NCBI GenBank assembly: GCA_902806595.1
Contig: CADCXC010000035.1
Span: forward strand, 682,001 to 746,000
Direction of reading: 5' to 3'
Length of the DNA: 64,000 nucleotides
DNA from: Pyrenopolyporus hunteri
Taxonomy: Eukaryota; Ascomycota; Sordariomycetes; Xylariales; Hypoxylaceae
The translations under genes were made by a program, and so were the position numbers. The notes below the pieces were generated by a model, which was not told the origin of the DNA, did not search any database, and worked only from the letters and a program-made list of their open reading frames with translations. Positions 34,267 to 45,634 of the stretch are shown here, piece by piece; within the stretch, counting starts at the first letter, position 1; each line of letters begins with the position of its first letter.

Positions 34267-35862
34267 TCCGCGAGGAGAGATAGATGATGTCGGTGATGCC
34301 GGTGTCTGATTCGGCGACTTGGGCGCTGCTGGGCCTGCGCCCCCGCCGGTCGCGGGGGCTTGTTGTTGGTCGGTGGACGCCGTTTTGGCGGTTGTTCTGT
34401 AGCTGGCTAGAGAGATTCGCTCTTCAGGCTCGGGTCAGAGGCATGCGCCTCGTCGACTTGGTAACCAGACAGGGCTCTCGGTTGAAGGTGTCAGCGGAGA
34501 TATGAAGATCGATTAGACTTGGAAATGAATTTTGGGTTGAGGACGTATGTAATCATATGCAAATCCTAAGTTGGGCGAGAGAGGGAGGGGGAGGCTCTGA
34601 AAAGGCTGGTGATGTTTGGATGGTCGTCGGTGATGGAAAGTTCCAGGAAGCGGGATGCGACTTGGTTTGTAGATTTTTGCACCGATCGGGAATAGCGCGT
34701 CTGCCCGCTCTTTTGCCCAGCGTGCAGGTTCGATTCATAGGTACGGATATCGTAATACAAGCAGGTAGGTACCACCTATTCATGCAAGATGGTGGGCCCA
34801 TTTCAACGACAAGTGCACTAAAGCAGCCACCTAGGTACCTATTAGGGGGCTATATTGTGCGTATAGCCCCCATCCATCGTCATAAGCTGGCCAATCAAGT
34901 CATTTCCAGCTCACCCTTCGTAACTTTGTCATACGGGGCTTATAGCGCTATGTACGACTATTATGTGCTTTTAGGTCATTGTACCATAGCATCCTCTTGT
35001 ATCGCATTGGAGATGATTGATCTGATCATACAACGAATAAATTCCCCTTGAATGACTCAATGACTTGCATTCTCAGGTGTGAAACGTATAGTAATCAGTC
35101 AAATACGGTAGTAATAGTATTACTCAACGGAAATGTATCAGAAGCGATAAATTATACAGTTTGATTGGTCTGACCGATGGTTATAGTACGTGCCTCAGGT
35201 AAGTCTGGATGTTTCGGTACATTTGAAGCCTGGTTGATATAGGCAGTGGTATCAGCCCTGTAAGCGCCCTGTTTATAGTGAATTAATCGTGTAACCCACA
35301 TGTACGCAGTGGTGTTTTACACGCTCTACCCTCTATACCTCTTAATAGTGCACCTCTGTCGTAAAAAGGGGGGCGTCCTTTTTGACATCTTCGAATGGGC
35401 GGCTCGGCGGGTTATCTTATGGTCCGGCATGCGCGAAGGCCTTAACTACTTTGTGGCAGTATAGACGTTGCATTCTTGAATTCAGCTTTGGCTTAGTATC
35501 GTGTGTCGTATCGTCACCTTTGGAAATGGTAACCACCATGCTAATTTAGGCGTTTAACTGCGGTGCCAAGATCAGAAGCGGCAGCAAATGATCACATCCT
35601 TACCAGTGGAAATATCGAGGCAGGCAGTCAGTCAGTCGGTGAAGCCTGATAAACAACCATGGCTGAAGCTTACGTCCCTTCTCTTTCCTTGTTCCCACGC
35701 CGGAATCTACCTTTTATATTCGCTGTTTGAAGCACTGGTTTGGTGTTTTACACGAATGACGTCGGTATACGCTCTTCGAATATGTCTGGCTTGGAAGCGG
35801 CAAATACTGTTGGCTTGGCGCGGGAGCTCCAGGCGAGAGCCTTCGTACCACCAGCCCTGTAA
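34267..35862. other. Divergent region between SNX3 and a membrane-protein gene
   Basis: About 1.6 kb. It should contain the SNX3 promoter. The last ~200 bases before 35863 are partly open in the frame of the downstream membrane-protein gene but are broken by TGA (35728-35730) and TAA (35860-35862). Candidate in-frame ATGs lie at 35659 and 35782. No other gene recognised. Confidence 0.5.
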
Positions 35863-37249
35863 TCGCTTAATTTCTCCTCGAATTGCACGCTCGTGGGCAA
35901 CTTTTACAAAGCCTGGTTCGGCGAGCTGAGAGAAGACGGCGAAAATTATGACAGAAACGGCACTTACAATATTACCTACTGGGTGCCGGCGTCGTTGCCC
36001 GCCGACGTCATTGAGGAGTATTTCCGCGCAGCTCTCCCTGGAGATGTGCGCGGACAAGCTACTTACGCTGATATCCTAGGTTGGGAAAACGACCTTCGGA
36101 AGAACTACTCGGTTGTTGTAGAGGCGCTCCGCCGGCAGCCGCGAAACGGAACGGCAGCGGCGCCAACAAATGCGTCGTTGTTTCCGTACTTCGATTTCGC
36201 GGTTGAGAGACCAGGGCTGGTGTGCAAAGACAAAGCCTGCTCTCAGGGGTTCGAGTGGGCGCTGCTGCCGGACATCAATGGTCCAGGGGTACGTTAAACA
36301 TATCAACGGTTTGTCTATGTATAAATAACCTGTAAAACAGGCCACTGTCAGTTGGTTTATACAAGCTGGCATGATAACCCTATTCTCTGCAGCCGTTGCG
36401 TGGCAGTGGTTCTCTAGGAACGACCTGGAAGACCCCCCGCGCAAGACCCTCCCTTGGGGGTTATACGAACTCGCGAAGCGCTCGATACGCGGACTTCAAG
36501 AGGTGGCACAGCTGTTCATTGCCGCCTTGATGATGATGATTGTACTGACGGTGCTTAACGAAGCGAAGCTGCGCAAGCACCTCGTGATCCTTTTCTACCT
36601 TGACCTGTTTATGACGTCCCTGTCGATATGGCTGGCGTTGCTCGAAAGATGCGCGAGCCGGATGGATAGGCGGCGCCAAACGCACCAGAAAGTTCCCGGG
36701 CGCGATTACGATGTTGGGGAAGAGCCCCTTTCCAAACGCGCACCCGAGTCCACTGTTAAAGCCTTGATTCCCGTGGTATTTTCTCATGTGATATCGTTGG
36801 TCGGCCTCATTGCTGCCGGTTGCACATACGCCACCATCAATGATCGGACCTCGCAATTCGAAGCGTTCCAGAACCGTCTTTGCGGATTTATGCCCTCGGA
36901 TAATATCCAATTGGGCCTCTTCGTCATCTGCTGTATTGCAGCCGGTCTTTCATTCTTGTTGGCGGTATCCCCGGGGCTTGTCGCGGACTGCGCGCGGGGG
37001 AAAGATTTTACGGAAAATGAGTCGTACCAGAAGGTTGCTAAACATCTTGAATTCGTCGAGATGTTCATCTTTATGGTCATCTCGTGGGCCATTTTAGGTG
37101 ACTATCGGCAATTCAATAACCATCTCTTGGTACATAGTGACAACGAGGAACAGCAGAAGGCCTTTAACCTAGGCCAGGCGCTGGCCGTCGCTGCCGTATT
37201 ACCCGTTGTAGGAAGATTTTTGTTTCGATGTATATTTCCGTGGGTATAG
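35863..37249 (+). CDS. Fungal polytopic membrane protein, 5' end disrupted
   Basis: Two exons are supported: up to 36288, and 36341-37249, with a 52-bp intron (GTACGT donor). The first part reads as an extracytoplasmic segment (SSNCTLVGNFYKAWFG...LPGDVRGQATYADILGWE) with several N-glycosylation sites and cysteines. After the intron there are about six or seven hydrophobic helices, for example LQEVAQLFIAALMMMIVL, LDLFMTSLSIWLALL and LGLFVICCIAAGLSFLLA. The pattern recalls lineage-specific fungal membrane proteins of unknown function. No start codon exists in this open frame before 36371. The frame upstream is closed by TAA at 35860 and TGA at 35728, and no AG acceptor lies between 35860 and the CTLVG segment. 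The gene may be decayed, carry a recent nonsense mutation, or contain a sequence error. Confidence 0.6.
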
Positions 37250-38307
37250 TACCCAGAGTTCAACATAAATATAAATAAAAGCAGGATATGAATACTACAT
37301 AGGTATATTGGTGGTGTTGATGTTGTATGTAAAAAGTTCACGTCGAAGATCGAGGTTACGGAACGGTACGTAGCCGCTATGTATAATAGACGCACGGACC
37401 ACATATGCACGCCTTACTCATCACAATACCCCCTTTCTGGCCGGCTTACCTAAGATTCGAGGGCCTCGGCTTCTCTCCTCGATTAGTAATATCATTCAAC
37501 TTCATCTCATCAGACTACATCTTATAAGTGAGAATCCAGTACGTTCGAACTGTCAGGCTTAGATGGTCAATTCTAGTTCTCGTGACTTAAGACCAACGGT
37601 TATTCTTATACATACCGTGATTCCCAACTGGGCACCTTTCATACCATCGTACGCACATAGGTACCTAGGTAGGTTTACTTATTACGAAGCGAAAGGGGCA
37701 ACATGGGACGATTTACGTGGTAAAAACAGAGCATTCGTCATTATGGCGACCTATCCGCTTTATCGCAGGACAATAAAAACAGCCTTCCTTACGGCAGAGC
37801 CTTTAGACTCTACTAGGTACAGCTCACAACTCTGGGTATCTTCTGCAATAACATGAACTCTATCCTGAGCCCCGCACTCTCTATACTCGCCTATACGTGT
37901 ATCCGCCGAGTAGAAGTGCGAGGCATCCCTTTGCTCTCAAAGTAGAGCCAACAGGGTATTCCCTCCTAGTCATCCCTTTCAGCATCCCCCCCTAGTATCC
38001 GTCTCAGCTTAGACTTCCACGAAATTGCAAACGTCATTCTCAAAAGAGTGGCACGGTGACGAAGCACCTCAGAAGAAACCATCGAAGCAGATTAAGCGAA
38101 TACCTGTCAGCTTAATTTCTGCAATGCTATCATAGGGCCCTGCGGATAACCTAGCACTAAAGTGGCTAGCCCTTCCGCGGCCCATCGAGGCTCGTAATCG
38201 GCGACCTCGTATCCTCAGTCTCCGTAGCAATGTCTAGGTGGGCTAGACCTCTAGGTATTTACCCGGGTAGCCCGAAGCCATATGTTTTTTGGGGGGGTTT
38301 TGGCGAT
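37250..38307. other. Convergent 3' region; no gene recognised
   Basis: About 1.06 kb between the stop codons of the membrane-protein gene and the RRM gene. It contains one TAGGTACCTAGGTAGG motif at about 37659-37674. No gene recognised. Confidence 0.5.
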
Positions 38308-41231
38308 CTAGTAAGAGGGTATGACACCCCCAACCATCGCCCGACGGAGGATGCGCTCGATCGCATCCCACTCCAAGACCGCCGCTTGGGCCAGCGTCAT
38401 GTTGTCGAAGGCCCGTCCCTTCGGGAAGTTGACCTCCAGCCAGAAGAAGCCCCAATGGTTTGAGGTCTTGCGCTGCTCGTCTCGGAGAACGCGCTTCCTG
38501 GCGACACTCATGGCTTCCACGGCGCGGGAGGTCTCGGCACGGATCATGTGGATGTAGTACTATTCAATATTAGCATGAGAGTTATCAGTAGCGGGGGATA
38601 CGGATGAACATATGACTTACAGTAACTACATCTTGCGGGACGTCAGGCTTTATGCCAAGGGCATATTGATGGCACCAGCCCTGTGCACCGCTCGGCATGT
38701 TGTACTCGATCAATTTCAAAGCATCTAGCTTAGCCGCATAGCCGATGCTGTCTTTCTGGCTGATGGTAAAGCCAGGGCACTCCATAGCTGCGTCGACGAG
38801 GCGACTCAACAGCTGGGGCGTCAGACGGTTCTTGTCAGCTTCTTTGCCGCGTCGCATGGCAACCTCCTCATTCAGAAGCCGTCTCAGATAGTCCACCATC
38901 TCTACCGTTGCGTTGTAGATCATGTGGCGCTCCCTGATGGTAATCCTCTCTCCGAGGTACCAAGGCATCTTCTTCAGAGTGCTGATCATGCACTCGAACG
39001 GGCGTTCCGCGCAATCCTCAGCGAAAGACGACTGTTCAGAGATAACATTAGCCGTCGGGACATCCAAGCAGATGCTAATATAGTGAAAAGGTAATACTTA
39101 CGTGACTAGTTGCCTTCGCGTGCTTGATGATCATGGTCATCTCTTCCGCGCTCACGAATCCCTTGAAGTTCTCGAACTCCTACTTCGAGCCAAAGGTGAA
39201 GCGGTACGGATCGAAGCGCCAATCGATTCCGTGCGCGACCGGGAAGAGCTGTTTCATGAGGTCTGCCGGCGTCCTCAGTGTCATGTCGACCGTTCGACCA
39301 CCCAGTTGCGGTGGCTGCTCTGCTTTGACAGCTGCCTCATGTCGTCTGACTGCGTTTACCGCGTCCTGGAAACTCAAAAACTCGACGTAACAGTCGTACG
39401 TCTTGCCGGTGACACGTCCCATGATGATATGCACAGGCTCATCTCTGTCGTTCAGGATGCGGGCGTTACGGCCCAGGAACGCGATGATTTCAGCACGGGT
39501 AATGTTAAACGGAATCTAGAAAGATAAGTTGGTCAGTATTGGTATTCAAGAGCAGTGAAGTATTGTCTTAGTAAATGACTTACGTTTCCAAGGCAAACAA
39601 CCGCGTGCTTAGTGCGCTTCGCAGCGCGGAACGACTCGGTGAAAGGAATGTTATCCTCATTGAGGATACTTTCCAGGGACGGAATTCCAGTAATGCCGAC
39701 AATCTGGTTGAGCCTGCTCGAAGAAATTCTTCGGAGATACTCGCTCATGACAGTGAGCTCCAAAGGGCCATAGCGGGGAACCGGTGGCCGGTTGATTAGG
39801 GCACCGCCAGCGATCTGTCGGCGAGCAACCAATGACCCCGGAGCTCGGCTCGGTGTGCCTGCGAGCATGTCGCCGACACGGGGCATCGGGGCTTTCCCAC
39901 GCGCAACACTGGATAGGCTGGGTGTCGAAGTGTTACTATTCGAGGTCATGATTCTGGCACCTCGACGAGTGCGGCTGCTGTTGGAAGGAGTCGTAGGGTT
40001 GGCTAGCTGCATCCCATTAGGCGTCCGGATAATGCTAGCCTGGCTGAGCATGGCGCGGTGACCCGGCGCAGCAACCCTCTGAGCACTGTTCCAAGGGGTG
40101 TTTGGAACAACGCCCCGCTGGCCGGAAGGGGGGAGGACGAAAGAGAGTTCGCCCAAGTCGATCCTTGGGCCAACATCCTCTTCGTCGAAGGCGAAGGGTA
40201 GGCCTTCGGGGATGTTTGCGTATCCCCCTCCAAGCACCGGTGTCACGGGGACCGGGTACTGATTCTGCCTGGACGGTGTCGATTGAATCGTGGACTGTTC
40301 ATTGTTGTTATCGCCACCGTTGGCATTTTCATGTCGGCCTTTGGCCGCCGCATTAAGAAGGAAGCGGCGAAGGTCCCGCTCGTCCTCCGAGTTCAAATTC
40401 CCACGAACAGCCGGCATGCTCCGGGTTGCCGTCTGGGTGGGCCCTACAACCGGCTGCGTAGGTGCTACAACAGGCTGCATAGGTGCCGCGATAGGTTGGA
40501 GCGGCGCATGGAAACCGGGGGGCGGGCGCGCCCAGATTCTCTGGCTCTGTGCCAGCGCCGTAGGATCAGTAGCCTGGGGGCCAGGAACACCAGGGAACGG
40601 ATGCTGAGTCTGGTAGTAGTTGGCCTGAACATTCGGGGGGTATTGTTGGCCATTCACCAGTGCTCCGCCCATGAGAAACTACAATGAAAAGCCCATTAGC
40701 ATCACAAACAAAATAGAGGAAGAGGATGTAGGGGTATAGTTAGGTCGCCGACATCACATGTTGCCTGCTGCCATTCATTTATGAATCTGTGTTTAGGGAA
40801 TGATTGCTTACCTGTTGGCCGATCACGTTGGCCGTAACTGGGTCAAGCACAGTGCCCATTTGGTTGGCATCGGCAGTCGTGGGGACGGCGAATGGGTAGA
40901 ACTCGCCAAAGGGTGGGCCGGTCGCATTGACCGACATCACTCCGTCTGCCACATTCTGGATTCCCTGAGGCACGGGAGCGTTGTATGCCTCCATGGGGGC
41001 ATTCCGTGTGGTGTTGGGCACGTAATTACTGCCCGGAGCACAGGTCCTTCCAGTCCTTGAACCTGGCATGTAGAGCGGATCGCCCCCCAAGGAGGCACTA
41101 CCTCGGAGGGAAGTGTCATCGCAATCCTCTTCCGCACCCTGAGGTTCGGTAGCACGAGGGAGTCGAGAGAAGACCCAGCGACTACCTCCCTTAGCCATGT
41201 TAGATGGCTTGTTAGATCCGTTAGTAGCCAT
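38308..41231 (-). CDS. RRM-domain RNA-binding protein interrupted by an in-frame TAG
   Basis: Five exons in frame: 41231-40812, 40678-39584, 39515-39102, 39031-38621 and 38559-38308, all phase-0 introns of 61-133 bp with clean GTAAG donors. The first 505 residues are a disordered Gln/Pro/Asn-rich region. An RRM follows (RNP2-like VVCLGNI, RNP1-like TYDCYVEF), then a conserved helical region (RPFECMISTLKKMPWYLGERITIRERH, LTPQLLSRLVDAAMECPGF, NHWGFFWLEVNFP). An in-frame TAG at 39182-39180, after PYRFTFGSK, would end the protein at 616 residues. The remaining 246 sense codons after it stay open with intact introns, which implies that the stop is recent, read through, or an error. Readthrough would give 863 residues. 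The family is recognised only as an RRM protein; its role is unknown. Confidence 0.8.
39180..39182 (-). other. In-frame TAG codon within the RRM gene
   Basis: On the minus strand the codons read GGC TCG AAG TAG GAG TTC GAG. The next 26 codons lead in frame to a good donor (CAC|GTAAGT), and the downstream exons stay in the same frame. A single C-to-T change in a CAG codon (a CpA site) would create this stop. Confidence 0.85.
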
Positions 41232-42650
41232 GACTTCTGTTCAGACTACTAAAGAAAGTTGGAAAATGTTGTGTCAGATAAGTTTGACTAAGAAGATATC
41301 AAGTTAGCATTCACCGAAGCCGACAGGTAGCTGCGTCTTCGTATGCTAACGCGCGACCCCCTGTAAAAGCCTTGATATGTAGGAGATTGATGTGTGAGAG
41401 ATTGATATGTAAGGGATGGTAAGTATGTAAGAAGATGTTAGATGGAAGACAGGATATGTATGGGAGGTCAAAGGGTAGGGTAGGGTAGGGTATGCGTGCC
41501 TATGCGCAAGCATGTATGTGAAGTGTGTATGTGTATTGGTGATGGTGATTTGTAGGACGCGACGATGGGAAAGGGTGAAAAGGGGAGGGGGTGAATTGTA
41601 GAGTGGGTCTTGATATTGATCAAGGTAGCCTGAAATAGTTGCAAGACAGACGCGAAAGGAAGGTGGGGTGTTAAGGGAAAAGAAAAGATATGGTAATTGA
41701 AAAGATGTCGAGGGATATTGGCGACATGATGATGCATTTTTGTGAATGAAATGATAGGAGAGTTTTGTGGTTTACCTTGGTCAATGCCGACAAGCACGTC
41801 GCGTTCTAATAGACAAGAGACGTGTTAATGCTTGTGTGAAGAAGGAAGACAAAGTAGATGAAGTAGTGTAGTGTTGTAGTGCGATGACGATACAACAAGA
41901 GAAGGAAGAGAAGGGAGAGTAGAGGACCGGTTGCTCAAGTGTAGGAGGTAGATGTTGTTGGGGAGGTGAAGAAGTGAAGAGGAGAAGTAAAGTGAAAGGG
42001 AGTTGAGATGTAGAGGGAGAAGGTTGCGAGAATAAATTACCAATGCCCCACTAGGGCAGTTAACGGTAAGAGTGTTTGTAATGTTGGGTGGGAAAAGAGA
42101 TAGGATGTAGACGCGCTGGCGCCTTGACGTGTAGATATTTGGCAAATATTACCCCGCCAGGTTTGCTACCAAAAATGTAGAAAGAACGGTTTCGCGAATA
42201 TGTAGCGGGGCAACAGGAACGAGTAGAGAATGCGCCAAAGCGAAATAGGTATGATGTACCTGGGGATTTGGGAGTGCGAAGGGGAAGAGGGTAACTTACC
42301 AGGCACCCGGTCGCAGGTACGAGATGCTTGTCTCTGCAGGTAGAACGATCAAGAATGGAGAATTGTGAAGCAGAGAAGTATCTTAGAGAGAAGTTTCAGT
42401 GAAGTGATTTCTCAAGAGAGTTGTATGGAGGAGAAGGCTCTGGAGAGAAGAGAAGGTTGTGTTGAGAGGAGAATCTTGCGGAGGAGAAAGTTGTGTGAGA
42501 GAGAAAGTTATATGGAGGAGAGATGTGGAGAGAAAAAATAAATATGGGAGAGATGGGTAGAGAATAGGGTAGTGGGGGGAGGAATTCGAACGTACACACG
42601 CTTCCAACGTAACCGAGCTGGTCAAGAAAATGCAGGTACGTACCAGGAAC
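41232..42650 (-). promoter_or_regulatory. Long pyrimidine-rich leader/promoter of the RRM gene
   Basis: Upstream of the RRM start, the minus strand is strongly pyrimidine-biased for about 1.3 kb (the plus strand is a chain of GAGA/GGAG/GAAG tracts, densest at 41860-42010 and 42360-42590). Donor-like sequences on the minus strand (CATTGACCAAG|GTAAAC near 41774, GGGCATTG|GTAATT near 42040, CCTG|GTAAGT near 42299, CCTG|GTACGT near 42643) suggest a spliced non-coding 5' leader. The exon boundaries of such a leader cannot be fixed without transcripts. Confidence 0.45.
41473..41492 (+). repeat. (GGGTA)4 pentamer repeat
   Basis: Four perfect tandem GGGTA units. They are telomere-like in composition but are not the TTAGGG hexamer, and too short to be an interstitial telomere. 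Confidence 0.8.
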
Positions 42651-45634
42651 GATGAGGGCGTCGACGTTTGCTTTGCTGTTCCTGTAGCCGAGCTACTTAG
42701 TCAGTGTACTGATCGGTCGAAAAGATGGTTGGCTAGGAGAAACGGAGGGAAGGCTCGGAAGGCCTAGGCAACCAGGCCGGGAATGGTGCCGTACGTACTT
42801 GCCAAAGTAATTGAGGGCTTTCTCTCCTACAGAGACGAAACTCGACGACCCCGAAGGAAGTAGTCGGAAGAGCGCTGTGGCTGTCTCGTAGGTGGCGATG
42901 CGGAGTTCCGGGGGAAGGCGTTAAGGCACGTACGTAGGAAGAGTTTGTATTTTTGGCGTCAGGGGAGAGGCTAGGTTGTACAAGAGTAAGACTTGACAGT
43001 AAGCAGGACGGAAGAGAGAATCCTGGTGAAGTCCTTCAGAGTTGTTTTGATGAAGAAATCTCGAGGGGAGAAGTGCTAGGTGGGCGTCCCAAAGTGATGA
43101 CGGTTAAATATTGACCTGGGAGCTATGGACAAGTCTTTGGTTGAGGGAAACAACTACACGGGCCTCTGGGCGAGATTTGCAGGAGTGAATATCGTACCGC
43201 GTCACGTACTCGGTTCGAAATCCGTATAGCATACGATTGGTCGATTCTAGAATCGGTTGAGGGTCCTCGTCTCGAAATCCACCGTTACCGGTATCCCAAC
43301 GATGTTACGAGGGAAGTTGCCATCTACCCCAATAGTGAATATATCTCCCCATAGATGATATCGGTTCATTCTATGGGGTTACTAAGGCCCCAATAACTAC
43401 CTTGACTCATAGGCAAACTCCCACGGAAATCTTAGCACAAACTGACCGAACCGTCTCGGTTACGAAAGTAATCGACACTTTAATGGGCCACGACGAGGGC
43501 TAGGAGACTTCGAATAATGTATATCGAGGATAGGTGATTTTATATGGAACCACCACCGAGTGCCACCGCCCCTGATATCCCCGTCCTAGCCATCCGCCCC
43601 CCTTATAGTGGCCGCCGAGTTTAATTCTATGAATCAATTGACCTAGTAGATTTTGTGCAGTTGTCGCGCCCAATTCTCTCTGCTATCGGCACCGTTACCC
43701 CATTGATAGGCTCGAGCCGGGTATCTCTGTAGTTCCATCTAAAGCCCTCAAATCGGTTGAGCGCGCTATTGTAGGGCAAGACCGATTTTCTAGACCACCT
43801 TCCCCACTCCCCTTGCACCTTTGAATAATTCCCGAGGAAATCGGCTCCTACTACAAGGGTATTTTTCGGCAAACATGAATAGAGTATGTGTAGGCCACCA
43901 GAACCTCCCGGTTTCTATGAAGAATCCCGTGTTATCGGGGCGGGGAAAGAGGAAACGTCTCGTCCCGGCCCACTTCGCTCCGGGGAAGGAAGGTACGGTT
44001 TCCGTCGCTCCTTCCTCACATTCCCCGGCATCTTCCAGACTTTCGGACTCTTCCCCAACTTATTCTCTTTCCTAGCTTTGGGATGATCGTCTGGGCGGTT
44101 TGTTTGTGGCAGTCTTGGTTTAGCTCTAATGACTAACGTCCATGTAATCATTGTTGTGGGGTGCGTAAATCATTCATGATTGATATGTCCTGAGAACCAG
44201 GCACCATGAATGGGATATATATCCCACCGGGACGAGTACACGCGGATAGAGAATTATGTTTTGGATAGAAGCCGCAAGTAGGCCTTGGTGGGCCAAACAG
44301 AGCTAGAAACGACTGTATACGAGCTTCTTCTCCTGCTTCGAGTCTTTCAAGCTCGGGAAGCCTTTCTCTCAACGAAACGCGGCTCCTGTGATGAGAAGTC
44401 GGACACCCAGGGGAGAATATTGGAAACTTGTGCTTAGAAGAGGGAGAGGGGAGAATGGATTCCCAATGGTAAATTTACTTATTGAACAATATTCTCTCTT
44501 GACCGTATTATACGTAATAGAGGATTGATGGACTCTAAACTAGGTCAATTGATATGGTTCTGCCGAATATTTTACTTGATAATAAACCACATAACATCGC
44601 AGATTTCTCTGTTCGGTTAATAGGGGTCGTGTACAAATGTGGCTAAGGTGTCACCATATCATACCTAGTTCAGTGATTAATATTATTACTATAAAAAGTG
44701 CTAGGGCTCTTTAGGTAGTAAGCCACAGGCTCAGTATGCTGAATATTTAGGAGATATACATATTAAGAATAATATCGGATTCGTGGATATGAGTCCGGGC
44801 TGGCGAACTAAATGTATATATAGAATTCTGTATCCAATAGATCCAATAATCCTAATGTAAACTTCTGGCAAGTGGTATAGGAATAGATTCAGAATAATGC
44901 TGTAATGGCTCCGAAGAAGATTGCTCTCTCTCAGACATTGGTATAGGAGTCATCCTCGGTCCAACCATTTTTCTTCAAAAAAAAAGTTGCCAAGAAGCAC
45001 TATAACGCAGCGTGTGCTGTGTTCGACTGTTAAACCAACTTTAGAACGGTAAATTATAAAGATTTTCTACGATTGGGAATCGCGCAATACGTTGCCGCGG
45101 AACTGCTTTAAGCGTCTCCGTAATTCATTCCTACTTTCGAACTTCTACTGATGCCGGGGCGGGAAGATAGTACAATGGTTAAAAAACGAAAGGATGACGC
45201 CGACTAGACAAGTTTCGATGGAGAGAATAAGAAAAGTGTACAGTATCACCAGTCATTAGAATAGAATATTTTGAGTTAATCATCAAAGTGGGCCTCTACG
45301 GACGGAATAGTCGAAATCAAGCAGTTGTCACAGCTCAGAAGTCTCTTCATAGGACGCCTAATAGTGAAGTTGGCCCACCTGTCACTTCGCCGTTCGCGTA
45401 TCTGGTGGTTGGACCGGCTTGAGGAGTCATGGTAAAGTTTAGTCATTGATTGCTGTCATTTTATGTGTCTAAGTAATGCGTATGGGCAGGATATTTTGTC
45501 TTTCTGTGTGGCTAGATCAGCTAGGGCTTGGGTATGTCAACTTTTACATCGTCATGAACGCCAGCTGATAGTTTAGGTCTCATCTGCTCTTGGACTTCGC
45601 TGCCAAGAGACTGTCTTCCATTTATGTGGGTTTC
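42651..45634. other. Gene-free, diverged DNA between the RRM gene and ARPC4
   Basis: About 3 kb with frequent stops in all frames and increasing AT content after 44.4 kb. Short protein-like fragments occur on the minus strand (43627-43872 and 44148-44372), but I cannot assign them to a family. This may be old, decayed sequence. Confidence 0.5.

Noticed and set aside
35859..35911. Possible intron removing the TAA in the membrane-protein gene (GTAATC...AAAG)
   Set aside because: The only branch-like sequence lies within 10 bases of the donor, and splicing would delete the CTLVG segment, which reads as coding. The upstream frame it would join has no signal peptide or domain.
41473..41492. Interstitial telomere
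   Set aside because: Units are GGGTA rather than TTAGGG, and only four are present.
42383..42625. Minus-strand frame rich in Ser/Leu/Pro/Thr
   Set aside because: Product of the polypyrimidine tract; low-complexity text only.
43198..43225. B-box-like GGTTCGAAATCC near 43210 as part of a tRNA
   Set aside because: No A box at a suitable distance and no cloverleaf stems can be drawn.
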